From: Pachypanchax playfairii
Lineage: Eukaryota > Chordata > Actinopteri > Cyprinodontiformes > Aplocheilidae
DNA: 64,000 nt
Assembly: GCA_006937955.1 (NCBI GenBank)
Contig: SSNP01000051.1
Span: 1,308,162-1,372,161 of the forward strand
Direction: 5' to 3'
In this document: positions 35,602 to 49,608 of the stretch, piece by piece
Layout: each line of letters starts with the position of its first letter
Numbering within the stretch: position 1 is the first letter of the stretch
Notes under the pieces: model-generated
What the model was told of the DNA's origin: nothing
Seen by the model: only the letters and a program-made list of their open reading frames with translations
Database searches by the model: none
Made by a program: the position numbers and the translations under genes

Positions 35602-36186
35602 TACCCCACACAGCATATTATATACCCCACAAAAAGTCTAGCTATAGTCAGTAAGTCCCACTGATACTTTTTACAACATTGTCATTCTTTTGTCATGCTT
35701 AGACATCCATAATTTATTGTTCATATTCTCCATCTTTTAACATACTGAGATGATTATGTTTATTGTGCGAGTGTCACCTTAACCGAGAGGTGGGCTGTAA
35801 ACTTTCTGAACTTCAAACCATCCGCCTCCAAAGTGTCAACCTGTCAGACAGCTTTTAAGACAATTAGTGACTAAATACAGAATAATGCTTTCCACCTAAT
35901 GGAATCAATAAATATGGTGTTATGTCTTGAAAAAAGTATAAATCTGACAATAGACAAGCAGGGGGCGGCATTAACATCAAGCCTCATTCTGTCAGACGAA
36001 TGCTTCCAGTAAGACTGTCTGAATGAAGAGTATTTATTTATCTATCTGTCGTTCAGGAGAAATAAGTATAACTGCAATTTCTGTATGTTAGGGTTTTTAT
36101 ATTGTCAGTAATTGAAAGTATTGGGTCATGGTGTTTGCCTTTAGGAGATTCAGGAGAGTTGTTCATGGTTGGTAATACCGATGCAG

Positions 36187-36229
<43 letters not shown>

Positions 36230-37671
36230 GGGGTGTGTCTGTATGCATGTGTGCAGATGCGTGTGCCCTACACAGCGGTGGCAGCAGGGACTCAGCATTC
36301 CCATGCACAACACGTCCTAGGGCAATTGCTGTGGCGATTTACCCTCTGCTCTGTTGCCGTGGTGACTGGGTCCTTAAGGAGGAAGAAATGAGTATGTGTG
36401 TGTGTGTGAGAGTGGAAAGGATATGACAAGAACCCTTGTTACTTAAGGATGATGGCTCTTTCTGTCTCTCCTTTTGTCTGTCTCATTTTCATCCTCTCTT
36501 GCACCCACTTGCATTTTCTCTGCATCATTTTTTCATTTCTCCAATCTTTCACCTCTTCCCTCCAACATTTTCAAGTTTTTATTTTGTCTTTTTTTCCCTT
36601 GAACTCACTCTTACAGTTTGTCCTTTCCTTCCCTTCACAGTTGTTAGCACTCAGAGTAACGGACCACTTGTGTGACGTCCTTCTGTGACCATACACTCTC
36701 TCTGTTTCTGTGAGCAGAATAACCTGTTTCAAGATTTGCACAGACACTATTAAAGGTTTTATGATTGGTTAGGATTAGGCAGGTATTGTCTCTCTCAGCA
36801 CCACACTTTGTTGTCTGCCCTAACCATTTGAACATAAACTGAAGACTAGATAACACTCAGAAAGGATTTTTTAACAGCTTGGATGAAGCTTAATACACCG
36901 CTTAGCGCTTTATTAAAGGTTTGAATTAGGAGCTTGAGGAAAGAGAGTTGGGCTCTAAATCCTGGAGGCTTGGGAGGCTTAAGGTGCAAAGAGACGTATG
37001 AAAGGCATGCAAGCCTAGGTGAGAGAAGGATGAGTCACAAAACTACACCATAAATAGGATGTGATGAGGAGAGATGTTGTGAAATGGAACCGAACTTTGA
37101 ACTTTCATGAGTATCTGGAGATTTAATTCATTTAAAAATTATTGTTGAGTGTGTGAAACCCAAAGTTTTACTCTACTAACCAATCAGCAATGGCCAGTAA
37201 CATACATGCAGCATCAGTACGCTCTTGTCTAGAGAACTGTGATCCCATATGCAAAACTAGAGAAGTTCAGACAATTTATAAACATAAAGATAAACAACAA
37301 CAAAAATCCTCAAAAGCAACAACCCACTGAAAGGCTGAGCAATTCATCTTTTTCCACCTCATCAGTTTTTTGTACCTGCTTGTTCCTGTTCAGGGTCGCA
37401 GGGTGCTGGGTTATTTAATTATTATTCTTTTTTCCTTTCTAAAAATATACATGACATAATCAGCAAAAAGCTCAGTTGTAAAATCCTGAAACATCAGCTG
37501 GTACACAAATAACTGAATTATATGGCCACGTGTCATTAAATAAAGATCAGACTGAGTAGATGAATCAGTCAGATGAAGTTCAAACTGAAAGGGTGTTTTA
37601 TTTGTGAGCAACTTTAATACATAATTCTGAAAAACTTAACCACTAACCACCATACTTTCACCTAACTACCA
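35602..37671. other. 2.1 kb without recognised gene; (GT)n at 36189-36229
   Basis: Holds a GT microsatellite of about 20 units at 36189-36229 and a pyrimidine-rich tract at 36460-36610. No coding evidence. Confidence 0.45.
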
Positions 37672-37679
37672 GCAATTAT

Positions 37680-38240
37680 CTAACTTTGCACTGTAAGATT
37701 GATTCTTGCGAGATATGGAGTTTTCCAAACCCATGAAAATCCTTCTTGTACTGCTTCAACTAAACCGTCTTCCTCAGTTAAAACATTTTTGGACCAATCA
37801 TGTGTTAGCAATGTGCTTTGGGGTGGGTGTTCAGGTATGATTGGCAGCAAGTGCCAGGCAGGCAAAGCAAAACAAACATGGCTGCTGGTGGGTGTACGCA
37901 TAAAAGCAGCTATTGAATATGTTTTAGGACTAGAGATGATTTATCCATTAAAAAATGAGCAAAGGTAAGAACTTTGTGCATTTCTTGATGGTAAAGATGT
38001 GTTTTGATTTTCTTAGTGGTAACGATGTGTGTGTTTTACTCTTGACTGGATTTGCAAGAGCTTGATTTACTGTGATTGGCTAAAGACAAATCATGAAAGG
38101 CAGACACTTGCTGGCACGTCCTCCAATCAGATTAAAACCCCTCCCCTTTTTCAAATGCTTTCACACAGAGACATCCCAGATGTATGTGTAGCACCACGTG
38201 AACAGCTGGGGCTACACATACATCTGGCAGAACCAGGTTA
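37680..38240 (-). mobile_element. hAT-type miniature element with internal hairpin, copy 2
   Basis: Full-length 561 bp, inverted relative to the other copies. Flanked by GCAATTAT on both sides (37672-37679, 38241-38248), a perfect 8-bp duplication. The hairpin stem lies at 38176-38227 with one changed base. The far end carries the CTCGCAAGAAT segment. Confidence 0.87.
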
Positions 38241-38248
38241 GCAATTAT

Positions 38249-39676
38249 TTGTTATTAATCACTACTGTCATTTAAAATGACCATCCACCCATACAGCCAT
38301 GTATGTAGAGTGTATTCCCAAAAAAACAACCAGCCAGAACAATTAAAATGACCTTTTCCCCGTCACTGCATTGAAGTTTTCATCCATTAAAACATGTTTA
38401 ATGGCTTTTCAGCCATTGGAACTCTTTGTTGCTAAGAAATGCACATTTTTAAAATTCCAAATTAAAAAATCATATTATAGGGCAATGCTTGGAGTCAATA
38501 TCCTAAAATCATTACAGTCCATGTAAATATATGAAGTTCTAATAAAAACAGAACCTACAGAACAGTATTACTCCGAGTTCACCTGCCACCCTTCTATCTG
38601 CTGTATCCATCATAGAATTAAAATGTAAAGCAAATGACCTCGAGTTAATGATTAAATATACACATTACCTACAATGAGTGTGACACTTTGAGTATGAGGA
38701 CACAGTTGAGAGATGAGAGGACACCTTCTCTATAATTACACTGATAGAATTGTAAGTTTAACAAAGTGAGTGAATAAAGGCAACACGTTTAGAGGTTAAC
38801 ATAATAAGGCTGTTGCAATCAGCCAATACGCCTTTTCTGCCTCTCTTTACAAGTGATTATTATGCCAAGGCAGACAGTATGGAGATGAGATGTGAGAGTC
38901 TGCAGACATTCACTAAATTTGACATTGCCCTTCAGTTCCACAGGGATGAAGCCTAAAATAAGGAAGCCTGAGATTTTGCCGTTCTGCCTGGGCAGCAGTC
39001 AGATAGGTCAAGAAGTGTTAGGCAACAGTTATTCTCCAGAGTAGTCCTCCATGGACCTGCTGAGCTTAAAAAAAGCCCAGAAAAAAGATGTTTCATCAGA
39101 GAGGCCGAAATGGGCTCAGTGCTATTTAACTGAGATGAATTAAATGTAGTTAGAAGCTGAATAAATCAGTTTTTGCAAAATGTTTAAATGTCCTTTTTTT
39201 CCAGTATAATAAAAAAAGCAGTTTCTCTTCATGTAAAATTGTTTGAGTACCTCTATAAATTTAGTTTTTAAAAGTCTATCATGTGTTTTGTTTTTGTATT
39301 TTTGTTTTTTACTGCATAGTTTCACAAGAAAAGTGCTTTTTATAGATTTCATTTGCCATCTTGGACAGATGTGGACAAAACTGTTGATAGTCTTCAGTTC
39401 AGTAAAAAAAAAACACAACAGTCACTTACAGAACTTTTAACTGACATTTAGTAAATTAAAAATATACTAAAATCAACTAATTAAAATCAGACATGGCTTT
39501 TGGATTGCGGTTGTTCACTTTCTGATCACACCATCAATCACATATGGAAGAAGATCCAGGAGGCTCCACTACTGACAGAAAAACACTAAAACCTGACTGG
39601 AGTTAATAAGCAACAAAGTTTATGTGAGAATTTTCTTTTAGACCGATGAGATGAACCTGGAGCTTTTGGTCTCTCA
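38249..39676. other. 1.4 kb without recognised gene
   Basis: Very AT-rich; nothing recognised. Confidence 0.45.
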
Positions 39677-39684
39677 CATCAGAT

Positions 39685-40225
39685 CTAACCTGGCTCTGCC
39701 AGATCTATGTGTAGGCCCACCTCTTGTCGAGTCGGGGACACATACATCTGGAACCGCTCCAGTTGAAACCGTCTATAAAAGGGAGGGACATCTGATATAA
39801 TATTTTAAGCTGATTTGAGGATGCTCCAGCAAGCGCTTGCCTTTGATGATTTGTTTTTAGCCAATCACAATAAATCAAGCTCCATTCGGTAGTAAAACAC
39901 ACACATCGTTTCCACTAAGAAAAGCCCAGCACATCTTTACCATCAAGAAAGTTCTTACCTTGGATCATTTTTCAATGAAGAAATCGTCTCTAGTCCTAAA
40001 ACAGATTAAAACTAAAACACCGGCGCAGCCATGTTTGTTTTGCTTTGTCTGCCAGGGCACTTGCTGCCAATCATACCCCACCCCAAAGCACAATGCTAAC
40101 ACATGATTGGTCTGAACATTTTTTGGACCAAAATAGACAGTTTTCAATGGAGCAGTACAAGACGAATTTTTGTTGGTTTGTAAAACTCCAAATCTCGCGA
40201 GAATCCGTCTTGCAGCGCAAGGCTA
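39685..40225 (+). mobile_element. hAT-type miniature element with internal hairpin, copy 3
   Basis: 541 bp. Starts CTAACCTGGCTCTGCCAG and ends TTGCAGCGCAAGGCTA, a weak inverted pair. Flanks CATCAGAT (39677-39684) and CATCAGCT (40226-40233) match at 7 of 8. The stem at 39699 onward is diverged. Confidence 0.82.
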
Positions 40226-40264
40226 CATCAGCTCAGTGTTTACACAAGGAGATATGAAGGTTTA

Positions 40265-40640
40265 ACAGAAAAGAATACCCGACCCTACAGTAAAACATGG
40301 ATGGGTCACTTTAGTTCTGGAGCTGCTTTGTGGATCTGATTCAGGGTGTCTTTAGTCTGCAGGTGAAATCTGAAGACTATCAAGACGTTCTGGAGTGAAA
40401 TGTTCTGCTCAGTGTCAGAAAGCTTGGTGTCAGCCTGGTTATGGGTCCAACAAGATAATGTTCCACAACACACACATAAACACACCGGGAATGGATCAGA
40501 ACCAAACAAAGACAGCAGGAGCAATTTACTAAAGATTGGGCCAAAATACCTGTCAAACTGTGGTGAAGTCTCACAGAGTTACAGAAATCACATGACTACA
40601 GTGACTGAATCCAAAGACTGTGCAACTAAATATTAAAGAC
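40265..40640 (+). pseudogene. Degenerate Tc1-type transposase 3' remnant
   Basis: Broken frames contain TVKHGWV (near 40285; compare TVKHGGG in the intact Tc1 copy), then WAKIPV (about 40539) and ATKY followed by a stop at 40623-40637, in the order WAKIP…ITKY of the copy at 24249-24925. Many stops and frameshifts. No terminal repeats could be placed. Confidence 0.55.
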
Positions 40641-43600
40641 TCACTCATTTCATGTTTTTTTGTGTTATTAACATGTTCTTTTGGTATTTTTATAATGCTA
40701 GAGGATATATCTTAAGAAATTTAAGCTCAAAATTGCATTTCTGAGTATTTCTGCATTCAAATCACTGTGAATCAGTAGCAGCCACAAAAATGTTGTCTAA
40801 AAAGAGTTTACATAGAAAAGCCAATGGGCAGGCCACAAGCTCCTGCTCTGCTAGCTGTAAGCTAGTGGTAGTACTAGCATAAACAGATATCTCTCAGCAA
40901 CAGTGAGGGGCGGAGGGATCCTCCACACAAATGGCTCCGCACATTAATTATTACCGTATACTCAAATATTTTCCCGGTTGGGATCTAAAAATACATTTTC
41001 GCGAATAAGAATGTTTGTGGTTGGGGCCTGATACTAGTCTTTCAAATCAACACAATTTCAACACGTGCAATATCACAAAATGTCTCATGACACTCAGCTG
41101 GCGGGCTGCCAACGCTGTTGTGTGAGTGATTGACGGTTCAGTGGAAGTTTATATTCACAGAGAATTTGAGCAGTTCACAGTTTTCTCAGTAATTTTTATT
41201 CGTAAAAATATTTGCATATATTTTTTTGATTGGTTGATGGTCACACACCATTGCTGGTTTTTTTATTGTTTTAAAGACGAGTACCAATAGTGTTGTCCAC
41301 TTCTGTATAGGTGTGTTCTCTACTTTGTTAGACCAGTATAAAGGAAGCCAGTACATTTTGACTGATACACTGTGGTCTGACTGATACCCCGTGGCTCTAG
41401 TGTAAACATAGAATCAATGTGTTGATGTAATTCAACCTGATCTTAACAGAGAGAAGATTTTTTTCCCCCACACTGCAGTGATGCTGTCGTACCACCGTCC
41501 TGATGTGGAGTGTTTGTGACATGGTAAAAGTGTTGGTAGGAATTACAGAACAGGATTAGCAGGCTACAGAGTAGAAGCACACATCCTCAAGGGGGCAACA
41601 TTTTTAAAATTACCTATTTATTAACCCAGGAAGTATTTGGACCCTAACCCACTCATTCTTTGGAAAGGTTGCAGTACAAACATGAGATGATAAGTTGAAA
41701 ACATGATCATTATTGTTGTGTAGGTTGTGTAGTTACAATTCATATATTTAGTCCAATCTGTAAAACTCTTATCACATATTTCTGATGAGGATTCAACTGC
41801 AGATGCTGCTGCCCCTCATTTCAAGTTCCATTCAATCTGCTCTTCTTTTTCCCCCATTTTATTCCAGAATAATTATCTTTAATGCTGTTAAAATCACATT
41901 ATTCTTCATTCATTAAACCCGACCCTCTCTGACTGACACTATCATCTTGCACATTAATTCATCATGACAATTACAGTAAAATAAACTGGGCTGGATTCAG
42001 CATGACTGAAGTTTGTAACCAGAACTCTGAGGGTTTAATGAGGGTAAATCAGCGTTACTAACGTAGACTGGTTTAGTTTTTATTCTGATTAAGCAAAACA
42101 GAAAACGAGAGTTAAGAGAGGGAGACTGTTTTTGCTGCTTATCCAAACAGTCCTCGTTTTAAAAGCACATGATGCTGTGATAGACTGTGGGCTTACTTAA
42201 AATGCTTCCATGGCAACAGCAAAATTACCTGTAAGACCGTATGTGTGTGTGTGTGTGTGCGCGCATCCAGGAGCGAGTGAGAGTAATGAGCTGCTCACCA
42301 TCTCAGCCACCACACTCTGAAGTCTCAGGTGAAAGTTGTGGTTCTTTCTTCTACCTCACTCACATCTTATTTCCACTCAGTTCTGATGAACAACTTATTC
42401 AGTGCATCCACTGAATAATTAACAGCATTATCAAACTAGATGGCAGCACTTCCAAACAACACTGACAAAATTAGGCAGCTGTTTTTCACATTATAAGATA
42501 ATTACTGAAACATAAAGAAATTTATTGGCTTTAATTACAAACGTCATTTGTTGCTGCTGGAGCTGTTCTTTGACAGATGCTGAGTAATTTAAACATTCAA
42601 GGCTGTGAGGCTCGGTACTGTCAAGAATTCAATCCTAAAATAAATAAATAAATCAACAATCCAGACATATTTTACATGTTTTAATCTGGTTATGACAGGT
42701 CTGGTCTGACACTGTTTCATATGCAGAACACAGCTGGCTCCTTTAACACTTATTTTTTTGTGTGTGTATTTTAGATCTTTGTTAAACGTACCCTGACACA
42801 GACTGTGTTGCTTTCTTTAAATTAGCTTTTGATTGAGTTTGATGCCATTGATGCATACTGCCCACATGGATGACCCTACTAGGCTCTGCGTGACCTGCAT
42901 GACCTTTAACACAAATTTAGAAAAGAGTTTTCAGTGTGAAGGCAGCCATATTCCCACAGTTCTACTGCCAGTGGTATCACATTTGCTCTTGTTTATTCAG
43001 TCTATGTGGATAAAAATGTCTGTTTCCTGATCATGACGTAGCAACAGACAGATACTGCAGCAACAAGAGAAACTTCTTCTCAAACATGCACATTATTAAT
43101 TAATAAAGAAACGTTTAACTACAGAAATGAGTTAACATGCTGTGTTCATGGTTAGACACTTTTCTCTGTCTCACACAAGGTTTGCACAGACTCCTTTATA
43201 GGGCAGGAGTGACAGTGATCATTGATGAGTTTACATGTTATTACAGTTTTTGTCAAAGCCCTGAATGCACCATCATGCTCTATTGTGTGCAATAGGGAGC
43301 CCACTTCTTGCCTTAAGGCCAGGATAGTCCACATTCAGGCAGACCCCCCCCCTTACATTAGACCACAACCTTTATCCTGGGTGAAGGGGTGGAGGAAGCT
43401 GCATTGAGACTTGCAGGAAGGTTCCATGTGCCCTTTGCCATTTCTTCTTCATTCCTGCACGTGTATTTGCCTGTTGTTGCTTTGTATTTTATTTACACCA
43501 AATGTCATGATGGGAACACAGAACAATTATTCATGACAGGTAAAGTGGTTGTATCAGCATTCCTACACTTTGTTATCTAAGAAGCAACAGCATAAAACAG

Positions 43601-44424
43601 TAGAGAAACTGAATGATGAATGGTGCATTTAGCACCACTTTATAACCTTGGCTAGGTTAAACAAAGTACCTTCCAATGGGTTTGTTCACTCACCCATTCA
43701 CATACGCGTTCATACAGATTTATTACATAAAGTACTTTCTTACATAAACTCCCTGTATTTTTCCTCTTATCATACAAGCGCTCACACCGAGATGAGCACG
43801 TCAGGGATAGTGTGGGATTCAGTGTTTGATTAAAAACTCTTTACACACTGAGCTCTTGGGAATTGATCTACCTACTTGGTGCCCGGCCACTCTAACCTCC
43901 GATCTATGTACACCCCAATATATTTAGCTTATATACAGTATTGGATGTTAAGTCTGCAGAGATTATGTCGACAGCAGTGGCAGGAATGTTGGAATCCTTG
44001 GGCAGATTAGGGTGGTATCTCTGGGCCTCTTGAATCATTCATTGGTTCATGAACTGGACTGGAATTATTTATTATTCTAGTCACACAATACACTGAGATG
44101 CACTTCCTCTACCCCTGCAGACTCTGCTGTGTTTTAAAGTAAGTATGTGGGTATTTTTCTGGAAGCTTCCACATTCTGCTGGCATCACAATAGGCTTATA
44201 GGAAAATGAGAGAATCCTGCAGTAAATTGGTTTTGTCTTCAGGCTACTGATTGCGAACCATCTGAGATTAACCATTTTTGTCTCACGTCTTATGCAATTC
44301 ATAGATCAGGGACGTATCTTCATACATAAATAGACATTTTTCAAAATGATTTCCTGATGATTTTGAAACAATATTAAATGTTTTCATGCCACATCACTTT
44401 TTTATACAACAGTGTTTTCAATAA
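40641..44424. other. 3.8 kb without recognised gene
   Basis: Short GT run at 42242-42260. Frames are short and motif-free; no terminal inverted repeats noticed. Confidence 0.45.
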
Positions 44425-44668
44425 GGCTGGGTGGTATGGCAAAAATTTTATATCACAGTATTTTTCTAGATTATATCGGCTTTACGGCATTTAATTGTAT
44501 TATTTTACATGACCAATGTTACCCCCATTATCTTTTAATAAGTAAAGAATGACTGCATTAGATTAGCTTTAAATTGTCAATTTTACTCTCATATGCACAG
44601 TACCGTGTTTTGTTGCACAGCCTCTTCAAGTTAAGTTGCTAGCCGCCGCCTACCGCAAATGATAGTTA

Positions 44669-45070
44669 GTACAAAATGCTGCTGCACGATTTTTAACTGG
44701 GACTACTTTGAAGCATCATATCACCCCTGTACTGGCTAATCTGCACTGGCTGCCAATCCACTATCGGATTAAATTTAAGATTCTTTTATTTGCTTTTAAA
44801 TCTTTGCATGCGTTAGGGCCACCCTACTTGGCGCAGCTTCTCTGTCCCTATGTCCTTAGGCGTTCCTTGAGGTCCTCTGAGAAGCACTTGCTGCAGGTTC
44901 GTCCAGCCCGCTATAAGGCCCGCGGTGAGCGGGCGTTCTCAGTTTGCGCCCGTAGTTTATGGAACCAGCTCCCCCTGACGGTCAGACTCGCCCCATCTCT
45001 TAGTATTTTTAAGATCCGTTTAAAGACTTACTTTTATTCTCAGGCTTTTAACTCAGTTGGGGCAGTCTAA
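44669..45070 (+). pseudogene. L2-like LINE reverse transcriptase, C-terminal 130 codons
   Basis: The reading starts VQNAAARFLTGTTLKHHITP and continues VLANLHWLPIHYRIKFKILL, FAFKSLHALGPPYL, YVLRRSLRS, ERAFSVCARSLWNQLPL and FKIRLKTYFYSQAF, the characteristic end of vertebrate L2-type ORFs. The frame is open to its stop at 45070, so this copy is fairly young. The catalytic palm is not included. The upstream neighbour motif occurs separately at 1770-1966. Confidence 0.88.
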
Positions 45071-45174
45071 CCCCTTGCTGATGTTTATTTTTATCTCTGT
45101 ATTTGTTGTTTTTATTTGTGTACAGCACTTTGGTCTGCGTCACTGCAGTTTTTAAATGTGCTTTATAAATAAAT

Positions 45175-45203
<29 letters not shown>
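44669..45203 (+). mobile_element. 5'-truncated L2-like LINE with (GAT)n tail
   Basis: Encodes the C-terminus of an L2-type reverse transcriptase, then a short 3' UTR and a (GAT)n tail. It is flanked by ATGATAGTTA on both sides (44659-44668, 45204-45213); part of the right copy overlaps the GAT tail, but ATAGTTA is informative. The LINE starts exactly at the codon where homology starts, consistent with 5' truncation at insertion. Confidence 0.87.
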
Positions 45204-45208
<5 letters not shown>

Positions 45209-45536
45209 AGTTATGATCCAAGTACGACGTTTTGAAGTAGAAGAAATTCCATACAACATATGTGGCTCTTCTTTTTTGGAATAAGCTGTTCCTGGTCAGT
45301 AACTTGTGTGTCGCTGTTACAGCCCCCGCCAGCAGCAATTCTTCATTCAAAACTTTAATTTTTTCACGCGTGGTCTTAGCGTGTTGCACTGAAATTGGTC
45401 CCCGCAGAAACATGTTCCCACTGCCAATGTCCCAGATGTTGTCTTCGCTATTCACCGGTATAGAGGTATGTGAAAATGTCATATCATAAACAGAATAAAC
45501 ACAGGTTTTCAGTACAAACCGGTATACCACCCAGCC

Positions 45537-48500
45537 CAAGCTGCACTCCACACAACTGAATATTCTAATAAAACACAGACTATTACTTTATATTTTCTAT
45601 ATTTACAATCTATGTGAATTCAGTAAACCAAACAACTAATACAGTTATCTTAATTTGGTTTAAGGGACACCAGGATACTTCAGACTGCAGAAGCAATTTT
45701 CTCTCGAACACTGCAGTTGGGCTCGAGCTTCCGCCATCAGTCATGATTTTATATGTGTGTGACGCCCCATGTGTGTTGAGCAAAGCTCTTGGGGTTGCTA
45801 CACTCAACACACAGCCACACAAAGATGCAACAGAGATCAATTGGGCCGGAGAAGCTCACAGTCAATCTGTAGTGCGGTGCATTCTGCAACGATTTCCTGC
45901 CGACATTTTAATGTATCTATAGGACAGGTCGATGAGTACGCCGGGAAGAATTCTATATTTCTGCCTGATGAACTACTTAATCATCTAAGGGATGGTTGGC
46001 TGAGTGAGAAAATCCATACCCATTTTACCTTTTGTCTTTCATTGGCTACCACCTCTCAGGTCATCAAAAATAGACAGAAGAATGTGAGTAGACACAGAAA
46101 GGCAGGCATTCATAAATTCTTAACCAAAAAAGGTAAAAAAGTTAAATAAACACGTCACTAAGGTCTGTTACGAGTAGTTCAGTGTAGTTTGTCAGTTTGA
46201 TGAGAAGTGAATACACCAGTATTACAAATGTTACTGTAAAATGCTCCAAAACCTTCACTTTGGGCCTGTTTTGATGAATATAATAAGTATTTTTCCAGGT
46301 AATTCTGACAATCAAAAGTTTGTCTTTTGGTCTTGTTGTAAAATAAAGAGACTTTATTTGTTCATGGAGGCAATGGTTTGGCTTCAGATTCGTTAGGAAT
46401 CACAGCAACAGATCCAATCAAACAACAAGCATTGGGTCAACAGACCCTGAGAGGGTCTGTACTGGTTTCTGTGAGTAATCTACACCTTCCGACACAGTTC
46501 TGCTGTTAACATTGTTAGTCCAGGCTTTTATTAAGAAATCAAACACTGAGAAAATAAAATCCTCAGAAAGCCTTTGGTAAGTCCTTTTAGAACTTTGTCT
46601 CTCATTAGTGCCTTTTTAGCTGTTTGATAATCTCATCAAAATTATTTTGGTTAAAATATATATTTTTTTTGTTGCTGAACAATTGGCGCCTGCCTAAAAA
46701 ACATTCTCTCTGATACATGCTGTTTAGTGGAAAATCATTCAGAAATGTGCAAAAAAACTTTTTTTTTTGCACACAATCACAAATGTTGCACTAAAGTGAA
46801 TCTGATAAACACCGTAAAAACTTGCTATTGAAAGTCCACCTTGCTTCGGAGGTGTGGCCGAGACGGAGCTTCTTTTATACTATACAGCAGCAGAATTGTG
46901 ACGTCATGTATAAAGAAAATAAGGTCTCTGCCAATAGTAATGCCTGATTCAAATTCAAGTGCAGTGAGATGTTTTAACCTGTAGAGGGTTTTTACTCACG
47001 ATTTTTGGCAGAAAATTTGTAGTTTTATTAAAACTGAACTCTTTGATGTGCCTGAGCAAAGTCACAATTTTAAACACAACATGAAATTCAAAACACATTG
47101 GGAACTTGTTCCACTTTCAGGAGCGATTCATCAGTTAGACGTCAAATATAGATGATCAGAGTTACAGTTTTGGTGGTTTACTCTGGTTAGAGAAAGTCTC
47201 ATACTCATTGCTCTACACAAAACAACAACCTATCACTGATACTATACATTTCTAAAGCCGAATCTGGGATGCTACTGAGTTCTGAAAATGAACGTTCCAT
47301 TTTGCCTATTTTCTGTTGAGGCTGAACTCAAAAACAGCTTATTTTCCCTCCATCTTTATCTTTGTACTACCGGCGCCATCAACAAACATGGAGGAGCAAC
47401 CTCTGTGTGGTCTCGTTGTGTCTCTGAGATTCCAGAAGGCAGCGCTCATCACATCCCGATGGATCACTGACAGCTGATGTGAGGAGTGGGTAGAAGAAGA
47501 CATAGAAGGAATCATTGTCTTTGCATTACTGGGATTGAATTCTTAACCCCCACCCCCCCACTAATTAGGAGTTGTCAGTTTAACATGCTTACCAGTTTAC
47601 TGACCTTTCCATACTTGAATGAAAGACTGGATTTTGGAATACAACTGGTTCTTTCAGACTTACCCTTTTCTGTTAACTGAAAGAAAGCCGACTCTCCATC
47701 AGAGAGCTGCTGATGTCTGTTGTTATTCCTCTTTGTCTCTGTACGTCTCCCTGTAATCTTCCTCGCTTCACTCTGCCGTGGCCTCACCTTGGCATTTTTC
47801 ACTCCCTCACCCTCATTGTCCCCTCCTCAGCCTCACTTTCTTTATCACTATTCCTCGCTCCTTTTTGTCACTACCTCTCTCTCTTTCACACCTTGTGTTC
47901 CTGCCTCCCTGTGCCAAATGTCTTTTTATCTCTCTCAACAGAGTTTGTATGTCCAGGGACCGTTCAGAGTACATATTGGTAAAGAGACAAGACAAACACT
48001 AAAGTGCCTGTAAATGGAACTGACAGGGGAAAGTGTGTCATTCTGCTGTTTTGTGTTGTTGGAGACCTTGTGCTTATCCTTGCACAGATTTTTCACTCAC
48101 AAATATAGGTTACCTTCTCTGGAAAGATTTTTTCTCCTTGTTTTGTTTTTTTTTCTTTAACCAAGGGAGGCTGAAGAAGGAAATACATCTCTTTTTGTTT
48201 GAATGTACGAACGCAGATATTAAACTGCCAGAATCCAGTGGAATTTAAATTAAAAAAAAGAATTGAGTGAAATAGTTTTTTTCCAAGGAACAGTTTGGTT
48301 TTGTTAAAATCATATACAAACACTTGGTTTGTCCATAATTTCTATACCCTAAAGAGAATATAGAATATAGATGTGTGTGTGTGTATTTATATATATATAA
48401 ATATGTATATACAGTAACTCACAGGTGTTTATGTTATTATTAAATATCATTAGCTGCAGTAAAATGCAGCCTTTAACGACAGCTGCTCAGTAGTAATGTC

Positions 48501-49608
48501 TCCCTCTTCATCTTGTTGAAGCTGATGTTTGGATGTTGCACATTGTGTATGCCTGTTGTTGTTGTTTGTTAAAAGCTTGTTTCACTGGCAGTTCTGCTCC
48601 TGTCAGTGACATTTGATAAGAGAGATTAGAGTGTCTTGTGTACCATATAATCTATATCTGTAGTATAAATGGAGGGAAAGCATTAAAACAGAGAAAGAGT
48701 GGCATGATTATACGGCTTCATCGTGAAGTGTGTGCCTCTACAAGATGGGAAGGACCACATCAACAAAACATCAACCCCTTGATCGTCACTGTATAATTCA
48801 CACCCTGTATATACCAACACACACGATGGCTGATTTGCACAGCTGTGAAAGTTGAAGTTAAGTGAAATGTTTAGCCATTTACTCTTGTAATTTAATCTTG
48901 GGCAGGAAACAGAAATCAAAACATGAAGGGTGAAGCTAACTGACAGCATCAGGTTTAGCTTTAAGCTCACGTGTAGCAGAGCTGCAGAAAAACATTTAAT
49001 GAAGATATTTTTCCATAATATTACAAAGAAGATATCAGTTTCAGTGAATCCATATTTTTCTCCTTTATGTTTGGTAACAACACAGTGCTTGTACTTTGGC
49101 ATCTCGGCCTGCATGATGTAAATAAGTCTTGGTATTGGGGTGTTTGATTTACTGCAGTTTCATCACACTCCTGAGATACTGATGTTGCACAAACTGACAT
49201 TGCAGTGACAATATTTCATTATATGTAACATGAGCAATTTTATGATGGACAATTCTATAATATAAGCAGTCAAAGAAACTATCATTCAAATGTCCAAATA
49301 CATGCTGTTATTTAAATGACGTTTCTTACTTAGAATTAAGGTTGTGGATTCTCTGTCATTCAAGTTTAACTAAGTGACAAACAAGAACTCATGAAATCTT
49401 GTGTAGTCCTGAACTAAACTACATCATTCATATTAGCAGTTTTCTATCTACTCATCCTCATCCTGCTTTCAGAGTAAGAACATGTGTATGTTCTGGCAGC
49501 TGTCTACTGTCTGTCTGACAGTAAATAAAGGAAACAAGGAGGAAGTAAGAGGAATACACAAGTGTTTTTGTTGTCCAGTACATCATCCTCTTTTCCTCAC
49601 TGTCTGAG
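45537..49608. other. 4.1 kb without recognised gene
   Basis: A minus-strand ATG at about 45747 opens MTDGGSSSPTAVFERKLLLQ, close to a TTTAAGGGACACC sequence at 45658-45670 that resembles a TTAA-element end; no partner end was found, so I leave it open. 47770-47940 is pyrimidine-rich. 48375-48410 is TA-rich. Confidence 0.4.

Larger units (their letters stand above)
44425..45536. mobile_element. DNA transposon (GGCTGGGTGGTAT ends) interrupted by a LINE
   Basis: Left end GGCTGGGTGGTAT (44425-44437), right end ATACCACCCAGCC (45524-45536), perfect inverse of each other. This terminus is familiar in fish repeats. Its own sequence is 44425-44658 plus about 45214-45536. No transposase was recognised and the target duplication is not clear. 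Confidence 0.65.

Noticed and set aside
47398..47467. ATGGAGGAGCAACCTCTGTG frame as a first exon
   Set aside because: Good start context, but it stops after 24 codons with no donor and no recognised homology.
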